Source: Takashimella koratensis (taxonomy: Eukaryota > Basidiomycota > Tremellomycetes > Trichosporonales > Tetragoniomycetaceae). Taken from it: DNA of 64,000 nucleotides. The notes beneath the pieces were generated by a model that saw nothing but the letters and a program-made list of their open reading frames with translations, ran no database searches and was not told where the DNA came from. Position 1 is the first letter of the stretch, and the number at the start of each line of letters is the position of its first letter. Below, one piece after another: positions 49,356 through 60,596 of the stretch. The stretch lies in assembly GCA_003116875.1 (NCBI GenBank), contig BCKT01000007.1, positions 484,365 through 548,364 on the forward strand, written 5' to 3'. The translations under genes and the position numbers were made by a program.

Positions 49356-49926
49356 ATGACGCAATCGTGGGTTCACTTGTCTTCTCGTTTACTTCCGCCA
49401 CAACAACATGATCTGTCGGAAACTTGAGAGTCGACCAAACTAGCTGACAAGTTCATGTTGCTAACCACCCCTGTGTTTTTGTCTCCTTGGTTTGTTCTGA
49501 TCTCGGACTCGCATGACAGATATGACGAGGACGATGCAGCTGCAAACTTCGCCTCTAAACAACCTAGCCGCACCAGGGAGATGGTCACCAAGGGCGGAGA
49601 TTATGTTGGCGACCAGTGAGTAGCTTTTCTCTTTAGTTCTGGTGCAAATCAGCAGTCCATGATTAGTGCCATTGGATGCAGTGGGGTGGAATAGCCTGTG
49701 AGGTCCAATCGAGACTGTCAGAGCTTACAAAAGAGGGAGATGGGGGGGGGGGGAAGCTATCGCACAGAGAACTTCGTTGACAGTATCTCCCTTGATTACC
49801 CTCAGGTTTAAAAAGCATCCCGCTGAGGCAATGTTTTGTTGTCTAGGCACTCTTTGTATTGCTTGCGGATTGGGAGACGCATGTGCGTGCATGATTCAAA
49901 ACTCGTGCTGTTGCTGTGGTCTCTGA
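49356..49926 (+). CDS. Small cysteine-tailed protein A (tandem family)
   Basis: Exons 49356-49366, 49520-49615 and 49806-49926 give 75 residues. Exon 1 has only 11 coding bases (ATGACGCAATC, GTGGGT donor); both introns are phase 2. The N-terminal half is polar: MTQSYDEDDAAANF, SKQPSRTREM, GDYVGDQF. After KKHPAEA the tail is hydrophobic and cysteine-rich (MFCCLGTLCIACGLGDACAC), ending NSCCCCGL: ten cysteines in about 30 residues. No secretion signal is seen; the tail could be lipidated and membrane-associated, as proposed for CYSTM proteins, but that is inference. QPS, VG and (H/K)P.EA align with the next gene downstream. Intron 2 contains a run of 12 G. The start exon is the least certain part. 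Confidence 0.68.
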
Positions 49927-50480
49927 GACACGTGAACTCTCTCACGCAGCATTCCAGTGTGTAGAGTTACCATACCTACTACCATTGTATCACTTTCTGT
50001 CCAAAGACATCTTGTACAGTAGAGTATCCGCATAGGTCAATCATCTGTCATACGACCACAGTGCCTCGTTACGGTAGCTCAATCTGGTGTGAGAGCTGCG
50101 CAACTTGGATCCTTTTTGGCCTTTACGCCATCCTTTGACCAGTGGTTTTAAGGAGAGTCCGGGAAAGGATGTGAGTACCCAGCCTTTGTTTCGGGGGAGG
50201 GTTGGACCACTCACATGTGACACGCCACTCAAGTATATGGCTCCGGCCGTGTTCGATCCTTTCTGTATATCACGACACTGCTTTCAAGTGTAGATCTTCG
50301 GAGGTACCGGAAAAGGAGGAAGATATCATGTCTCTGTTTGAGGCCTGTCAAATGCAGATACATATACAACGCAAGCTGTCGTGGGGTGTTTTTCGGGTCT
50401 TCGCCATCACTTTACCATTCAACTGTCCACCAGCATTGTCAACCATCCGCTAACCGAACGTACATTCCAAGATATTCACT
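49927..50480. other. Spacer between cysteine-rich genes A and B
   Basis: 554 bp; no open frame with a matching cysteine tail and no obvious remnant of another copy seen. Confidence 0.5.
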
Positions 50481-50998
50481 ATGTCAGAGTGAGTTTCTTC
50501 GCTCGTGTTTTCCCCCTTGTGTGCTTCGGGTCTTTTCACTCCATCGAACTGCCAAAGCCATCATGTGCGAGCAAAAGCCTTTGATAATCTTTGCGCTCGG
50601 CTTGGTCATTGACAAATTCTATTCGCTAGCTCCGGCAACGACGATACAATCTATGTACAACCCTCGGAGAAGGGTCACATGAGGCAAGCTGTGGATGGAG
50701 TGGGTCGAGCTGTGGGTAAAAAGTAAGTGACTTTACTTCGTCTACTGCTATCCAAGACTTACAAGAGGCTTCCTTTTGTCTGTCAAAGTTCTGGAGTTCC
50801 AGCCACAGCGAGATTGTGGTGGGGGCGATGCCCCTCGGGAGGAAAGGGCTGTAATGACTGACTTATCACAGGATCGAGGACAAGCCAGGGGAGGCCGCTG
50901 GCTTTTGCTTCGCGGCTGACTGTTGCGCTTGTATATTTGGAGCCCTATGTGGGTGGATGTGCACCGAGGGCTGGTGCTGTTGTTGCTCCGGTGAATGA
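50481..50998 (+). CDS. Small cysteine-tailed protein B (tandem family)
   Basis: Exons 50481-50488 (8 nt), 50630-50722 and 50872-50998 give 75 residues; both introns are phase 2 with GTGAGT and GTAAGT donors. Sequence features: MSDSGNDDTIYVQPSEKG, then HMRQAVDGVGRAVGKKIEDK, then PGEA leading into the tail GFCFAADCCACIFGALCGWM and the end CTEGWCCCCSGE. It shares QPS, a GVGRAVG-like turn and KPGEA with protein A, and CCxCI plus the C-terminal CC.GE with the dispersed copy at 13.5 kb. The tail is short for a full transmembrane helix but hydrophobic between cysteines, which fits membrane association. Function unknown. This is the cleanest member: all splice sites are canonical and the frame closes exactly. 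Confidence 0.78.
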
Positions 50999-51522
50999 TA
51001 CGTGGCTATACGTGGCTACCCGAGCTTGCAGATAGTAGACACTTCAGTTCCCATAAGAAAACAATGAATGAGGCTAAAGTTGATGACGTGGAGATGTTTT
51101 GCGGTTGCCTAGCGTCACTATTTCATCTGAGCATGGAGTCGGGAAGGTCTCAACGCTGACGCTGCGCAAACAGAGGACTTGTCTCTGCCCAGCGACACTA
51201 ACGCGTCCCTTGTTAATTCCCGTGATGAGGCTTACAAGTGTAAGAGCATGACCGAAGATATCCCTTGTACATTGCCGATCACTGTGGAAGTTGAATGGAC
51301 CGAAACCTTTCAAGACTTTGGCGATTGATGAGCGAAGTGAAGGAGCAGGATGAAAGGTGATTACCATCCCCTGTTTCGCCATGTTGTTTCGCGAACGTCA
51401 GTCATGCATCGCCGCAGAATTGGGGTACCATCGAACACCCATGCATCGTTCTCTCACCTTACCAATCGCTACTTATCACCTAGGACAGCTGCGCTGGCTC
51501 TGATCACTTTTCGCAAATCAAA
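50999..51522. other. Spacer between cysteine-rich genes B and C
   Basis: 524 bp. A 102-codon antisense frame (51382-51074) starts with ATG but has no recognisable features or cysteine tail, so it is not called. Confidence 0.45.
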
Positions 51523-51942
51523 ATGACCACGTGAGTTTTGCGACAAGCGTGATTCAATTGAAAGCACTCAGCTATCTTTTATACTGAACTCAGTTCCTGT
51601 GATTCCGGGGTATCAGCAGCGACCAAGAGGCGTGGAAAGAAGAAAACGAGGATGCCGAAACAGTTGTGGAAGACAGCGATGCCGATACAGTAGTGGGAGA
51701 CGTGGGAGACCCAAACGAGCACCGCCTTCGGGTCATCGCGATGGGAAGAGAAGAGTGAGTCTCAAGTCTGTTGCTCACTTGCCCCTTTTCAACGTCAATG
51801 ATTGACTCTTGAGTATCTTCGTGGTAGGGCCGCGAAGCACCCGATTGCTACGTTCTTTGAGGGCATCGCAGCTTGTCTCGGTCTTGCTACTTGCCTGTGG
51901 TGTGCCACTGGGTGCAACGGATGCTCGTGCTGCTGTTCATGA
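51523..51942 (+). CDS. Small cysteine-tailed protein C (tandem family)
   Basis: Exons 51523-51530 (8 nt), 51617-51754 and 51828-51942 give 86 residues; both introns are phase 2. The N-terminal half is more acidic than in A and B (SDQEAWKEENEDAETVVEDS, then DADTVVGDVGDP), followed by RVIAMGREEA. AKHP matches the KKHP of protein A. The tail is ATFFEGIAACLGLATCLWCA and TGCNGCSCCCS. The first acceptor is a tandem CAGCAG, so isoforms with or without one Ser are expected. An upstream acceptor at 51592 leads to a stop. It is convergent with RIM20, only 106 bp between stop codons. Confidence 0.72.
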
Positions 51943-52048
51943 AGGTGTTGAACGAAATTGCATTTAGACCTTGTCAATCCCCTCAAAGATGACCCAGGAC
52001 CCATATCAGACGTCCAGACACGTTCAATGCATGACAAATGTACAACAG

Positions 52049-55000
52049 CTAGATGACACCCTCACCGCCTCGTCTCGTTCCCTTCTTATACGGGTTCCTC
52101 TGCGTATCCCCGATCGGGTCTTCACGCATACTGGCGCGGGTCACTCTCTTCTCCGCGGGCTGCGGTGCGGCACGGGGCTGAGTCTGCACCCCACCTGATC
52201 GGAGGATGGGCGGAGGCGGCGGTGGAGGGAGGAGATCGATTCCGGACTGCCATTGGTTGGAGGATGGGTGCGGTAAGGAAAACGAGACAGATGGTGGAGG
52301 GGCGGGAGCAGCAGCAGGCGCACGAGGAGTAGATTGAGCAGGCACATGAGGTGATGGCGCAGATGGCGGTGGCGAAGTTGGTGGCATAGGCGTGGTAGAT
52401 TGAGATGGGGCCTGTCGTGCGAGCGCTACTTGCTCAAGCTGGGACGTGATTTGCCTGGGGTTACGTTAGCGATGCTCGATGTCCGGGGACGAGCCTAACC
52501 GCCAGACTCACCCAATGTCGCTCCTCCGAGCATTCAGGAACTGCACACAGGCCTCCTTGAACTGATGCAACATGTTGGCAAGGCTGTTGTAGAACTTGAT
52601 CCCTTCTTCCGCGTTGTCGATGATCTCGCGCCACTTCCAATACGCCATGTCCATCTCTTGCAACTTGCGCTCGCGTTCCTTCGCCTTGGGGTCGTCTTGT
52701 CGCTCGCTCACAAATGACGTGTTCTGGGTCTGTCGACGATAGTGGTGTCAGTCTGTGTTCTCCATGTCAGCTCTTCTACCCACTCTGATTTCATCCAAAA
52801 GCCTGTCTTGCTCCGAGGCATCGTGGTTCATGTCGTCCTTCAGCTTGTCGTATTTCGAGATGGCCTTCTCGAAAAGCGCCTCAAAGGTTTCCGGCCGATC
52901 AGATCCCCCTCGGGACACCTGCTGCAACACCTCGGGTCGCACGTCATCAGTCGACGCAAGCTGCCGAGCCTCGGCAACAATGGTCGCGCGGTTGGCTATC
53001 CGATCGTCGAGTTGTTCCAGAAGAGCTCGAAGTGGTCGGACAGAGGGCGGCAACGTCGTCGGAGAGGAAGATGGGATGTGATCATCGATGATTCCCTGCA
53101 CGTCAGCGGCAGTACACCTATGACTTACCTCTCCACCCTCCAATATCTCGATCATCGGGCGCCATTCTTGCCACTTGGCTCGGACAGTCGCATCACTCGC
53201 TGCCGCTTGCTTAATCGTTGCGTCATACTGCGAAGACATGGCGATGAGATGCTGGTTGGCGATATGTGAAGGCTGACGAGGCAGATGTGGTTGGCGCTCA
53301 AGTAGTTGTTCGTTCTCGTGAGCTTCTTGGTCCAGGATATCTAAAGCCTGGTTTAAGAGCGCAGCGTTTGATTTGGAGAGCCGATTGACGTCGGCCAGGA
53401 GGTTGGGAATCTTTCCAGCGGCCGAGTCGACTTCTTCCGACTTGCGAACGAGAGACGGTGGTAAACCGACTGGCCGTTCCAAAGCTTGGATAGAGCCTGG
53501 CAGGTTGAGAGATTGGAGGGTGCTAAGGATCAGCTTGAGTGAAACGTTGTGACGTACCTCGCAGCGAGACCGTCGAGCTCTTCCCGCCTTCCATCCAAAT
53601 CTCGAACAAGTGTGTCTTTCCGGTCGTCGTAGATGCCTGAAGGTGAGCGGCTATAGACAAAGATGACTCACTCAAGGCCAAATGGACACCATAAGGGACC
53701 AGTGCGCTTAACAACGGCGCCATGTTGTTAGTGAGCCATGCGACAGGCTCGGCGACTTCAGGTGGAGTGGTGAGCTTAACCATGGCGGCACCAACGATTG
53801 GTGAAAGCTGAGAGGCCGGTGGGATAGGTGCTACGTAGACGAGATCATTGTCGCGTACTGCTCGTTCGAGCGACGTCTTGATTGCGCCGGAGAGGTTCTG
53901 CTCATCAGCCTGTATCCTACGGCCAAGACCTACTCTCAAGTCCGACACGACCGTATCCGAGACACCCTTGCCCGAGTCGATACCCTTCTTCGCTACACTC
54001 TCGGCGGCGCGCAAACGAGCAATCTCCTCCCCATAGCGACTCTTCTCCAGATCCTCCTGACTCATTCGGAACTGCGCTGCGGCCTCAAAGTGCATTTGCT
54101 TAACGATTACGTGGTTGACCCATGCTGGTGGGAAGTAGCCGATGGATGGCGTGTCGGTGCCGTTCGCTGATGACAGGGCTGACTTGTAGTATTCGGATAC
54201 TTTCATAGACAGCTTAGCGATGAGGCCGTTCTTGTACGTCCCCTCTGCATGTCAGCTGGGTTCGAAGGGGAGACGCACGCATGACAGCTTGTTGCCAGTA
54301 GCACTCCTGAGCCTCGGCGAGGACAAAATCGCGCAAGGCGGTCAAGAACGACTCGGTCATGTCGTATCCGGTCGCTGCGACCTCAGACTTGAGTACAGGC
54401 AGAACGACCGTTGCGAGGTGGTTGAAAACGCCAGCAGCAGACTAATAGATTGTTAGAGCTAACGTCGAAGAGCACCTGGCTAGCTCACGGTGAGGAAACC
54501 TAGCGCCCTTTTGATGCTCTCTGCATCTCCACGACGCTCTGTCGCAGCGAGAGATGCGTAGAGGGCGGCGATGTTGAACAAGACGCTTGCCCGTTCGTAT
54601 GTGAATGAAGGGAGGGAGATGGTGGCGTCGGTGAGGGAATAAGGAGGAGGGAAGGGGAGGTAATATGCGAATCCAAGTCCAATCTGTTTGTCAGCTGAAA
54701 GCGCGTTCAAGACAGCTCACATCTGACGGGAACTTGGTTGCGATGAATGCAAGTTGAGCGTGGTATCTGAGGTCGTAAAAGTTAGTTTCCGTTTGGCAAA
54801 CTACAGTCTTGCCACCGGAGCATGCACCGACTTACTTGAGCAAACCCTTGATGATCTCTGGATGTGTCTCCGCCTTGGCCTCGACGAGCTCTTTACGCAT
54901 AGCGACGAGTGCGTTGACATCGTTTTTGAAGAGCTCTGGATGGGTGTCGCGGAAATGAGATGAGATGTAGTTGAGTAAATGCTGGGCAAAGCTTGGCAAG

Positions 55001-55122
55001 GGGGTGGCCCGCTTGGTCGGGACGGGCAGGAAATTGGTTGCCTGAGTGCGAGGGCGAGGTCTCTGTCAGCTGGGCTGCGGGTGGTCTTTGAGTAGGAACG
55101 AGGTGGGAGATGGACGTACCAT
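52049..55122 (-). CDS. RIM20: Rim20/PalA, Bro1-domain scaffold of the pH-sensing pathway
   Basis: Bro1-domain protein that couples ESCRT-III to cleavage of the Rim101/PacC transcription factor. About 870 residues. The coding part of exon 1 is the ATG alone (55120-55122), followed by a GTACGT intron; exon 2 starts ATNFLPVPTKR at 55041. The Bro1 domain shows HLLNYISSHF, KYHAQLAFIATKFPSD, SFTYERASVLFNIAALY, SAAGVFNHLATVVLP and ERAVRDNDLVY. Then come IYDDRKDTLVRDLDGRREEL, SLNLPGSIQALERPVGLPP, and V-domain coiled coils. The last 110 residues are Pro-rich. The SLNLPGS..ALE pattern favours Rim20/PalA over Bro1 itself. A 33-nt intron (53096-53128) is a multiple of three without stops. Eight or more introns in total. 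Confidence 0.9.
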
Positions 55123-55358
55123 GTTCGGTGGGCTCTGCGGGATGGTCAAGGGGTAGATGAGAGATGTGAACAGGGGGTCCGGCAAATACACACACACACA
55201 CACACACACATGACGCTGGCCATACACACCTAGATGGGGGGAAGAAACATGGAGATAGCAAGCGAGAATCACGTGACCTCGACACTGCACGGCGGCGGCC
55301 ACTGTCAACAAATCATCTTCATCCTGCTCATCCTCGACCGCCCACCTCAGCCTCAGCC
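55123..55358. promoter_or_regulatory. Compact RIM20/NUR1 bidirectional promoter
   Basis: Only 236 bp separate the two start codons, so both promoters and leaders overlap here. It contains an AC microsatellite and a CACGTGAC element near 55269, an E-box-like sequence. Confidence 0.55.
55188..55210 (+). repeat. (AC)n microsatellite, 23 bp
   Basis: AC dinucleotides in the 236-bp interval between the divergent RIM20 and NUR1 start codons. Confidence 0.93.
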
Positions 55359-56894
55359 ATGTCCCAGTCCCCGCTCTCGAGGTCGACGGGACCTCGCAAA
55401 TCCCTCTCAGCATTCTCCCACGCGCCCTCGCGACTCCGTACCCAGGCTACTTCCACCAACGACGACGACGACACAACGACCTACCTCACCCCTTCATCCT
55501 CGTCCACCAACCTCTCCGCCAACAGCTACGGCGGCGGCAACGGTGCTTTGAGCGCCTACGCCACGCCTCCTCGCCAGTTGCACACCCCTCGGAGGTCAGG
55601 ACTCGGCGGAACACCCAGGATCACGTACTCGCCTTATGCGACGTCCACGCCGCCCGCGGGGCTCAGCAAGAGCACCAGTATCCCGTTCGACATGGCAGCT
55701 AGCGCCAAGGCTGCTCGACACGGCACTCCACTTGCGGGGGTAGGATCGCAGCGGGCTGAGACGCCATCAGCGGGGCCGAAGAAGCGATTCGTTAGGAGGA
55801 AGCCGTTTTGGAAGCGGTGAGTAGAGATCGACATCCCCAAATGTCCTCGTGTGAGGTTGAATCAAGCTGATACGTGCGTGCAGGATAATCGAGGCGCCGA
55901 GAAATTACATCGACCACGCAGTGTTCAATATGCCGACCGAAATCTCTGATATCCTCCCTCCATCCCATCTTGCCCGTCCCATAGCGCTGGGAATCTACGC
56001 TGTACAGTTCATCGCTTGTGCTCCTCTCAGCCGACGACAAGATCGCCCGTCGACGGGTGGACCAGCGGACAGGTGGTCGCAATACGACGAGGTCAAGACG
56101 ACTGTCCTCGGCACCAAGCTGGTGCGTAACAGCCCCGAGTGATGTTGATCCGTTACTAACACTTGACTCTGGTTGGCAGAATATCCTCTTGACGGTGATC
56201 TTGTTGATGTTCACAGCTGCCAACGCTGCGTACTTGTTCACTCGTTTCAGAACATACGATATGCAGCTCCGCTCAGTAAGCTTGATGCTGAGTGCTTGTG
56301 TCCAAAGCAGAGCTGATCCCGATGTCAGGCTCAAGATCCGGTATCCTCGCCCCACGCTTCACCAATCTCTAAGCCTACTGCCGAGACTTCTCACGAACCC
56401 CCAGCAGAGGAGCCAGAGACCGCCCTCTCCCGAATCATCGCTGCATGCAAGTGGATCGTGTTCGTATCATCTCAGCTTACTCCTTTCTCTTCACTTCAAG
56501 CTGACCTCTCATCAGCTCTGCTATGAAGAAACCAACCCCTGCGGACGACACGATCCAGTCTCTGCGCGTCTGGGAGCCGCCCGAGTTCTGCCTCGCATTC
56601 TTCTGGTGAGCTCCACCTTTCACTATCTACTAACCACTCAGCGCACTCCCACCATCCGCTCCACTCCTCACGCATCTCCTTACCCCTCGACACCCTTTCG
56701 TCACCCTCGCTATGCACTTGATCACCGCTTTGCTCCTCTCGCACCTCGCGGCCTCGTTCGCACAGCTGGTCAAGGACCGCATGCTGCTTGCGGCCGAGGT
56801 GATGAAAGAGTACGATCAACGGTTTGTCTACAAACGAGTCTTTGCCTCTCGTGTTGACCGCGGCGTTGGGACACATGAAGGTGGGTTAGAATAG
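55359..56894 (+). CDS. NUR1: Nur1-like nuclear rim membrane protein
   Basis: Inner-nuclear-membrane protein that in yeasts helps tether and silence heterochromatin and rDNA (Nur1 with Lem2). Six exons, about 420 residues. N-terminal 150 residues are basic and Ser/Thr-rich. Exon 2 (55884-56121) has RIIEAPRNYIDHAVFNMP and a first hydrophobic helix (PIALGIYAVQFIACAPL). Exon 3 holds a second (ILLTVILLMFTAANAAYLF). The family signature follows: SLRVWEPPEFCLAFF, a further hydrophobic pair (FVTLAMHLITALLLSHL), then LVKDRMLLAAEVMKEYDQRF and VYKRVF. The donor before SAMKKPTPADD is ambiguous: GTGGAT at about 56449 or GTTCGT nearby give the right phase, while GTATCA does not. Convergent with RIC1, 120 bp apart. 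Confidence 0.85.
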
Positions 56895-57014
56895 GGCATG
56901 GATAACTGATGGTCCAGCGGAGAGCTTGTGGTGAGAAAGCACAAATTTCAGAGCCTGTGGTCGAGAGAAGCAAAATCATCGTAGCATGTCGTTATACGTT
57001 ATAACACAACCTAT

Positions 57015-60000
57015 TTATGCATCGGGCACTACCAGTGCTGCACCGACTGTAGCTGTCTTTGGTGATGGCGGAGTCACCCATAGTCTCTCTGACCGAAGCT
57101 GGAACGGGGAAGTCGCTCGATCCGCGCGCTCCACCTTGACTTCTATCGGAGTAGGGGAAATACCTACGTCTGCAATCGCAGCACGCAGCGCGTCTCCACT
57201 GTCGTCGATGGAATGCAAGAACCTGAGCAGTTCTTTGCACAGTTGATATTCCTTTGCTTCGAGTGAACGGCGTAGTAGGCGGATCGTGTCTTTGACATCA
57301 TCGAGCTCTTCGAGGTTGTGCAGGACCAGGAGATAACTCGCGGCTGTGCGTAACGCGCCCGAGTCGAGGCATCGTTCGAATAGCTCTCGAGGGCTACCAA
57401 CGATCTTGAAGAGCTCGCCCCATCGCTCCACTTCGGTCTTTCGCGCACAAGCTACAACGACGTCGAGAGAGGATGAGAAGTGGTCGAGAAATTCGACAAC
57501 AGCAGGTAGCGCCGGCTCCTCGAGAACTGAATGCAAAAGGACCTCAAGCGAATGGGTGAAGTAGACGAGGGTATCGTAATTGGACGCAAATGCCAGAGCG
57601 GCGTCGAGGCGGGAGGCGCGGAGATGGTATCGGAGAAACTGCGGGAGGAACAAATGTGTCGAAGTTTGGATCTTGAAGACTGAAGACGAGTGCGCTGGAT
57701 CGACACCAATGATGATTCCCTTGTCCATCAAAATGGCTGAGTAGTCAGTAATATTCGAGGCCGGTGAGACATACAGAGAGGATAAAAGTCCAAGTCAAGC
57801 TTGACGCTCTCTTCGACTGTCTCATATGCGTCCCTCGTCGAGTCAACTTGTGTGGCCTCGATGGTCAACGCGTCCAGCCATACGCGCATCGACGAGCCGT
57901 CATAGCCCCACAGAGAGTTCTCCAGTGTGCCAACTCCGTACAAGTGGGTCCAATACGACTCGATTCGGTCCGCGAGGATCTGCATATCGTAACGAACTTG
58001 ATCGTTGCCAGCCTAGCCCAGTCAGCGCGTAAGCGGTGTACGACTCACTCTTCTCGGACGCAGGAGAACGAGCTTGCCGTCTACCAGGAAGATGATCGTC
58101 GCGACGATGAGGTCATCCGCGGGGTCACCCAATTCTGCGTTTGGTTAGATATATTGTCGTTGTGCAAGACCTACGCTTCTGTGCCAAGGGAACTAGCCAT
58201 GAGAGCGCGCGAACTCGGGTCGGGATAGTGACGATCCCTTCAAAATTGATACTGCCGCAAAGATGGAGGCGAATTGAGTCCTGCGTCGGCAAGATGAGGA
58301 AATGATACAGCGTGTTGTCGGCCGTGTACACGAGCAACGAATTATCAAAGAGCGACATGACCAAGACTGGTGACGGCATGGGCATGGCATGCAAATGTTG
58401 CTCCAGATCGAGATCGCGAGAGTATAACCGGATCTGGAACATGAGTTTGTGTGAACAAGGAGAAACTTACTTGGAAAGATCGATCGATTTCAACAGCAGC
58501 AATCAACACGTGATGGAACCAGAGCAAACCGCCGCGGACGGTGAACGACCTCTCGTCACGCTCATGAGCGAACAGCTTCCACCGACCCGAAGCCGCCGAG
58601 TAGTGTGTTAGCCCACGCCGTCCCGCGACCGCAATGAGTTTGCCATCCGACGAGATTGATGCATATCGTATTGGCCAGTTTGTTGCAATGTACACCGTGG
58701 GGATCTGTTACACGTCAGCTTGAGCAACGAGTACCGGTAAGGGAGAGCATACCTTGATATGTTGCCATACGTCCGACTCGGGGTTGATGACGCTCATATC
58801 CGGCTGGTCTGCACCGCGGTAGACGAGTACGCGGTCGTCCATCTGGAGGAACGCGTAGCGCGTATTGTCCGGTGAATGCTGAGACGTGGTCGCGCTCTTG
58901 GCGAATGGAATGACGAAGAGCTGATCTTGACATAGTACGAAGAGCTCGAGGTTGCCAGGTGACCAAAACTGATCGAAGTCAGGATTGTGGGGACGTCTCA
59001 CTTACACATTGGTCGATGCCTTTCATGAATGCGTCTCCCTCTTCCTCGTCTTCGTCAATACCCCATCCGCCCAACCGCCCGCCCATGCTCCATACCGCCC
59101 ACCCTCGCTCGTGCCCAACCGCCAGAGCATATCCATCCGACGTCCATGCCATACACGTCACAGCTCCTGGTGAGACCCCTGGACAGTTAGTTGAGTTTAA
59201 CGGAAGCGACATACGTAGATTTGCACTGTGTTTTAGTCGTAGGGAGTGAGATAAACGACGAGAGGAGACAGTTATCAAGTTGACCTGCCCACTCGACAAG
59301 GCTATCGCCGCGATACCGAAACGAGGGTTGAGTGCGACTGAGATGGCTTTGTCCTCCACTTCGGTTGGCTCGTCTACAAGACCTAACGCCGCGACGCCTT
59401 GTACAGGCGACGACTCTGTTGAGGGTCGAGGCGGGTGGATTATTTGGCCCTTGAAGGTGTTCTTGCCGGTTGACTGGAACATTTAGCAGTGTGATAAGGT
59501 CTGGGCTTACTTCAAAGATGTAGGCTCGTCCATCGTTTGTTGTCAGAGTGTGGAGAGGAGGCAGTCTCGTCAGAAGCAATGGAACGGGATTATCTGAACG
59601 GTCAGCAGTGCTAGAGCAACTATATTTCCAGGGTGACTCACTATCTATCCAATCTGCTTTGCCTAAATCCCAAAGCTCACACTCCACCTGCGCTTCCCCT
59701 TCCCCGTCCAGTGGCAGTGGCGGGAAGTGCGAGTCGGACAAGAGATGTGCCGGGATGGGGAATGGGACGGTGAGCAAGGCCGGCGGGTGTTTGAGTGTGA
59801 GAACGAGGTGGTGAGGCTCGGCCAAGATCGCCTGGCATTCGCCCATGACAAAGGCGATGCCCTTGGGTCGTAGCTCGTATCCCATAAGCACGTCACCCTC
59901 GCCCGGTCCTGGACTGAACCCGATTGTCGACTCGTAGGCGGGTAAAGTTGTGGGCGCTAGTTGATAAGTGACTAGGTGAGATGTTGTTGTCTGTATCGTC

Positions 60001-60277
60001 AGCAGGAGTCAGTATTTGGGCAAGGTCTTACCAGAATGACCAGTCCCTTCCCGTCGTAGGTCCAGTATACATCTTTGTTGCTGCCGAAGCGCTTGATGTG
60101 TTCTTGAGACCTAACAGCGATAGCTTGCACGACGGTTGGTCTGACATCCCAAACGGCCAGGGCATTGTCGGATAGCGTGGCAAAGAGGTTGCCTCGTCGG
60201 TTTGAACGGAGCTTGTGGGCTGCTCCGAGGATGGAGGGGGGGTCGAGGATCCTGGCGCAGGTTGTGGGCCAGTACAT
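57015..60277 (-). CDS. RIC1: RIC1, subunit of the Ric1-Rgp1 GEF for Ypt6/Rab6
   Basis: Golgi-peripheral protein that with Rgp1 activates the Rab Ypt6/Rab6 for retrograde transport. At least ten exons, roughly 900 residues. The N-terminus MYWPTTCARILDP and a WD-like propeller (LAVWDVRPTVVQAI, RFGSNKDVYWTYDGKGLVI, VTCMAWTSDGYALAVGHERG, YASISSDGKLIAVAGRRGL) match the RIC1 layout. The C-terminal RIC1 domain includes LRASRLDAALAFA, YFTHSLEVLLHSVLEE and FLDHFSSSLDVVVACARKTE, followed by WGELFKIVGSPRELFERCL and YLLVLHNLEELDD. A 36-nt in-frame intron (GTATGT...CTAAC...CAG) sits near 59180-59215. The start codon is preceded by a 7-bp GGTGGGT repeat. Frames join across all introns checked. Confidence 0.92.
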
Positions 60278-60596
60278 GGTGGTTCGGTGGGTGGTGGGTG
60301 GTGGGTGGTGGGTGGTGGGTATGAGAGAGGGGTTGCCGAAACGGACACGTCCATCAACACGGAATGAGGCCCCGCATGAGCCCGATAGGCTCGGGCGAAC
60401 GTAGGCTGGCGGGAGGTAGGCGCACCATGTAAACAACGACAAGCAGATAGGCCCGTGGCTCATGACGTCTTTCCCTCCGGCTCCACGTCCCTGCTCCCTG
60501 CCCAATCCGATCACTTTGACCTCCAGCGTGCACATCAACAACATCCACATCCACCTCGACTTACCTTACCTCGACCCCTCCGTGCGCACCTTGGCC
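60278..60596. promoter_or_regulatory. RIC1 / membrane-repeat protein bidirectional promoter
   Basis: 319 bp between divergent start codons, with the GGTGGGT repeat on the RIC1 side. No other gene. Confidence 0.5.
60286..60320 (+). repeat. (GGTGGGT)5 heptanucleotide repeat
   Basis: Five 7-bp units immediately upstream of the RIC1 start codon (in its probable 5' UTR; ACCCACC on the transcript). Confidence 0.9.

Noticed and set aside
51074..51382. 102-codon minus-strand frame between cysteine genes B and C
   Set aside because: ATG start but no domain, no homologue recognised, and no splice or tail features like its neighbours; length is possible by chance. RNA-seq could revive it.
53614..53640. 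GTCGTC-rich segment in RIM20 as a possible frameshift
   Set aside because: Two short introns on either side restore the conserved IYDDRKD...SLNLPGS reading exactly, so no frameshift is needed.
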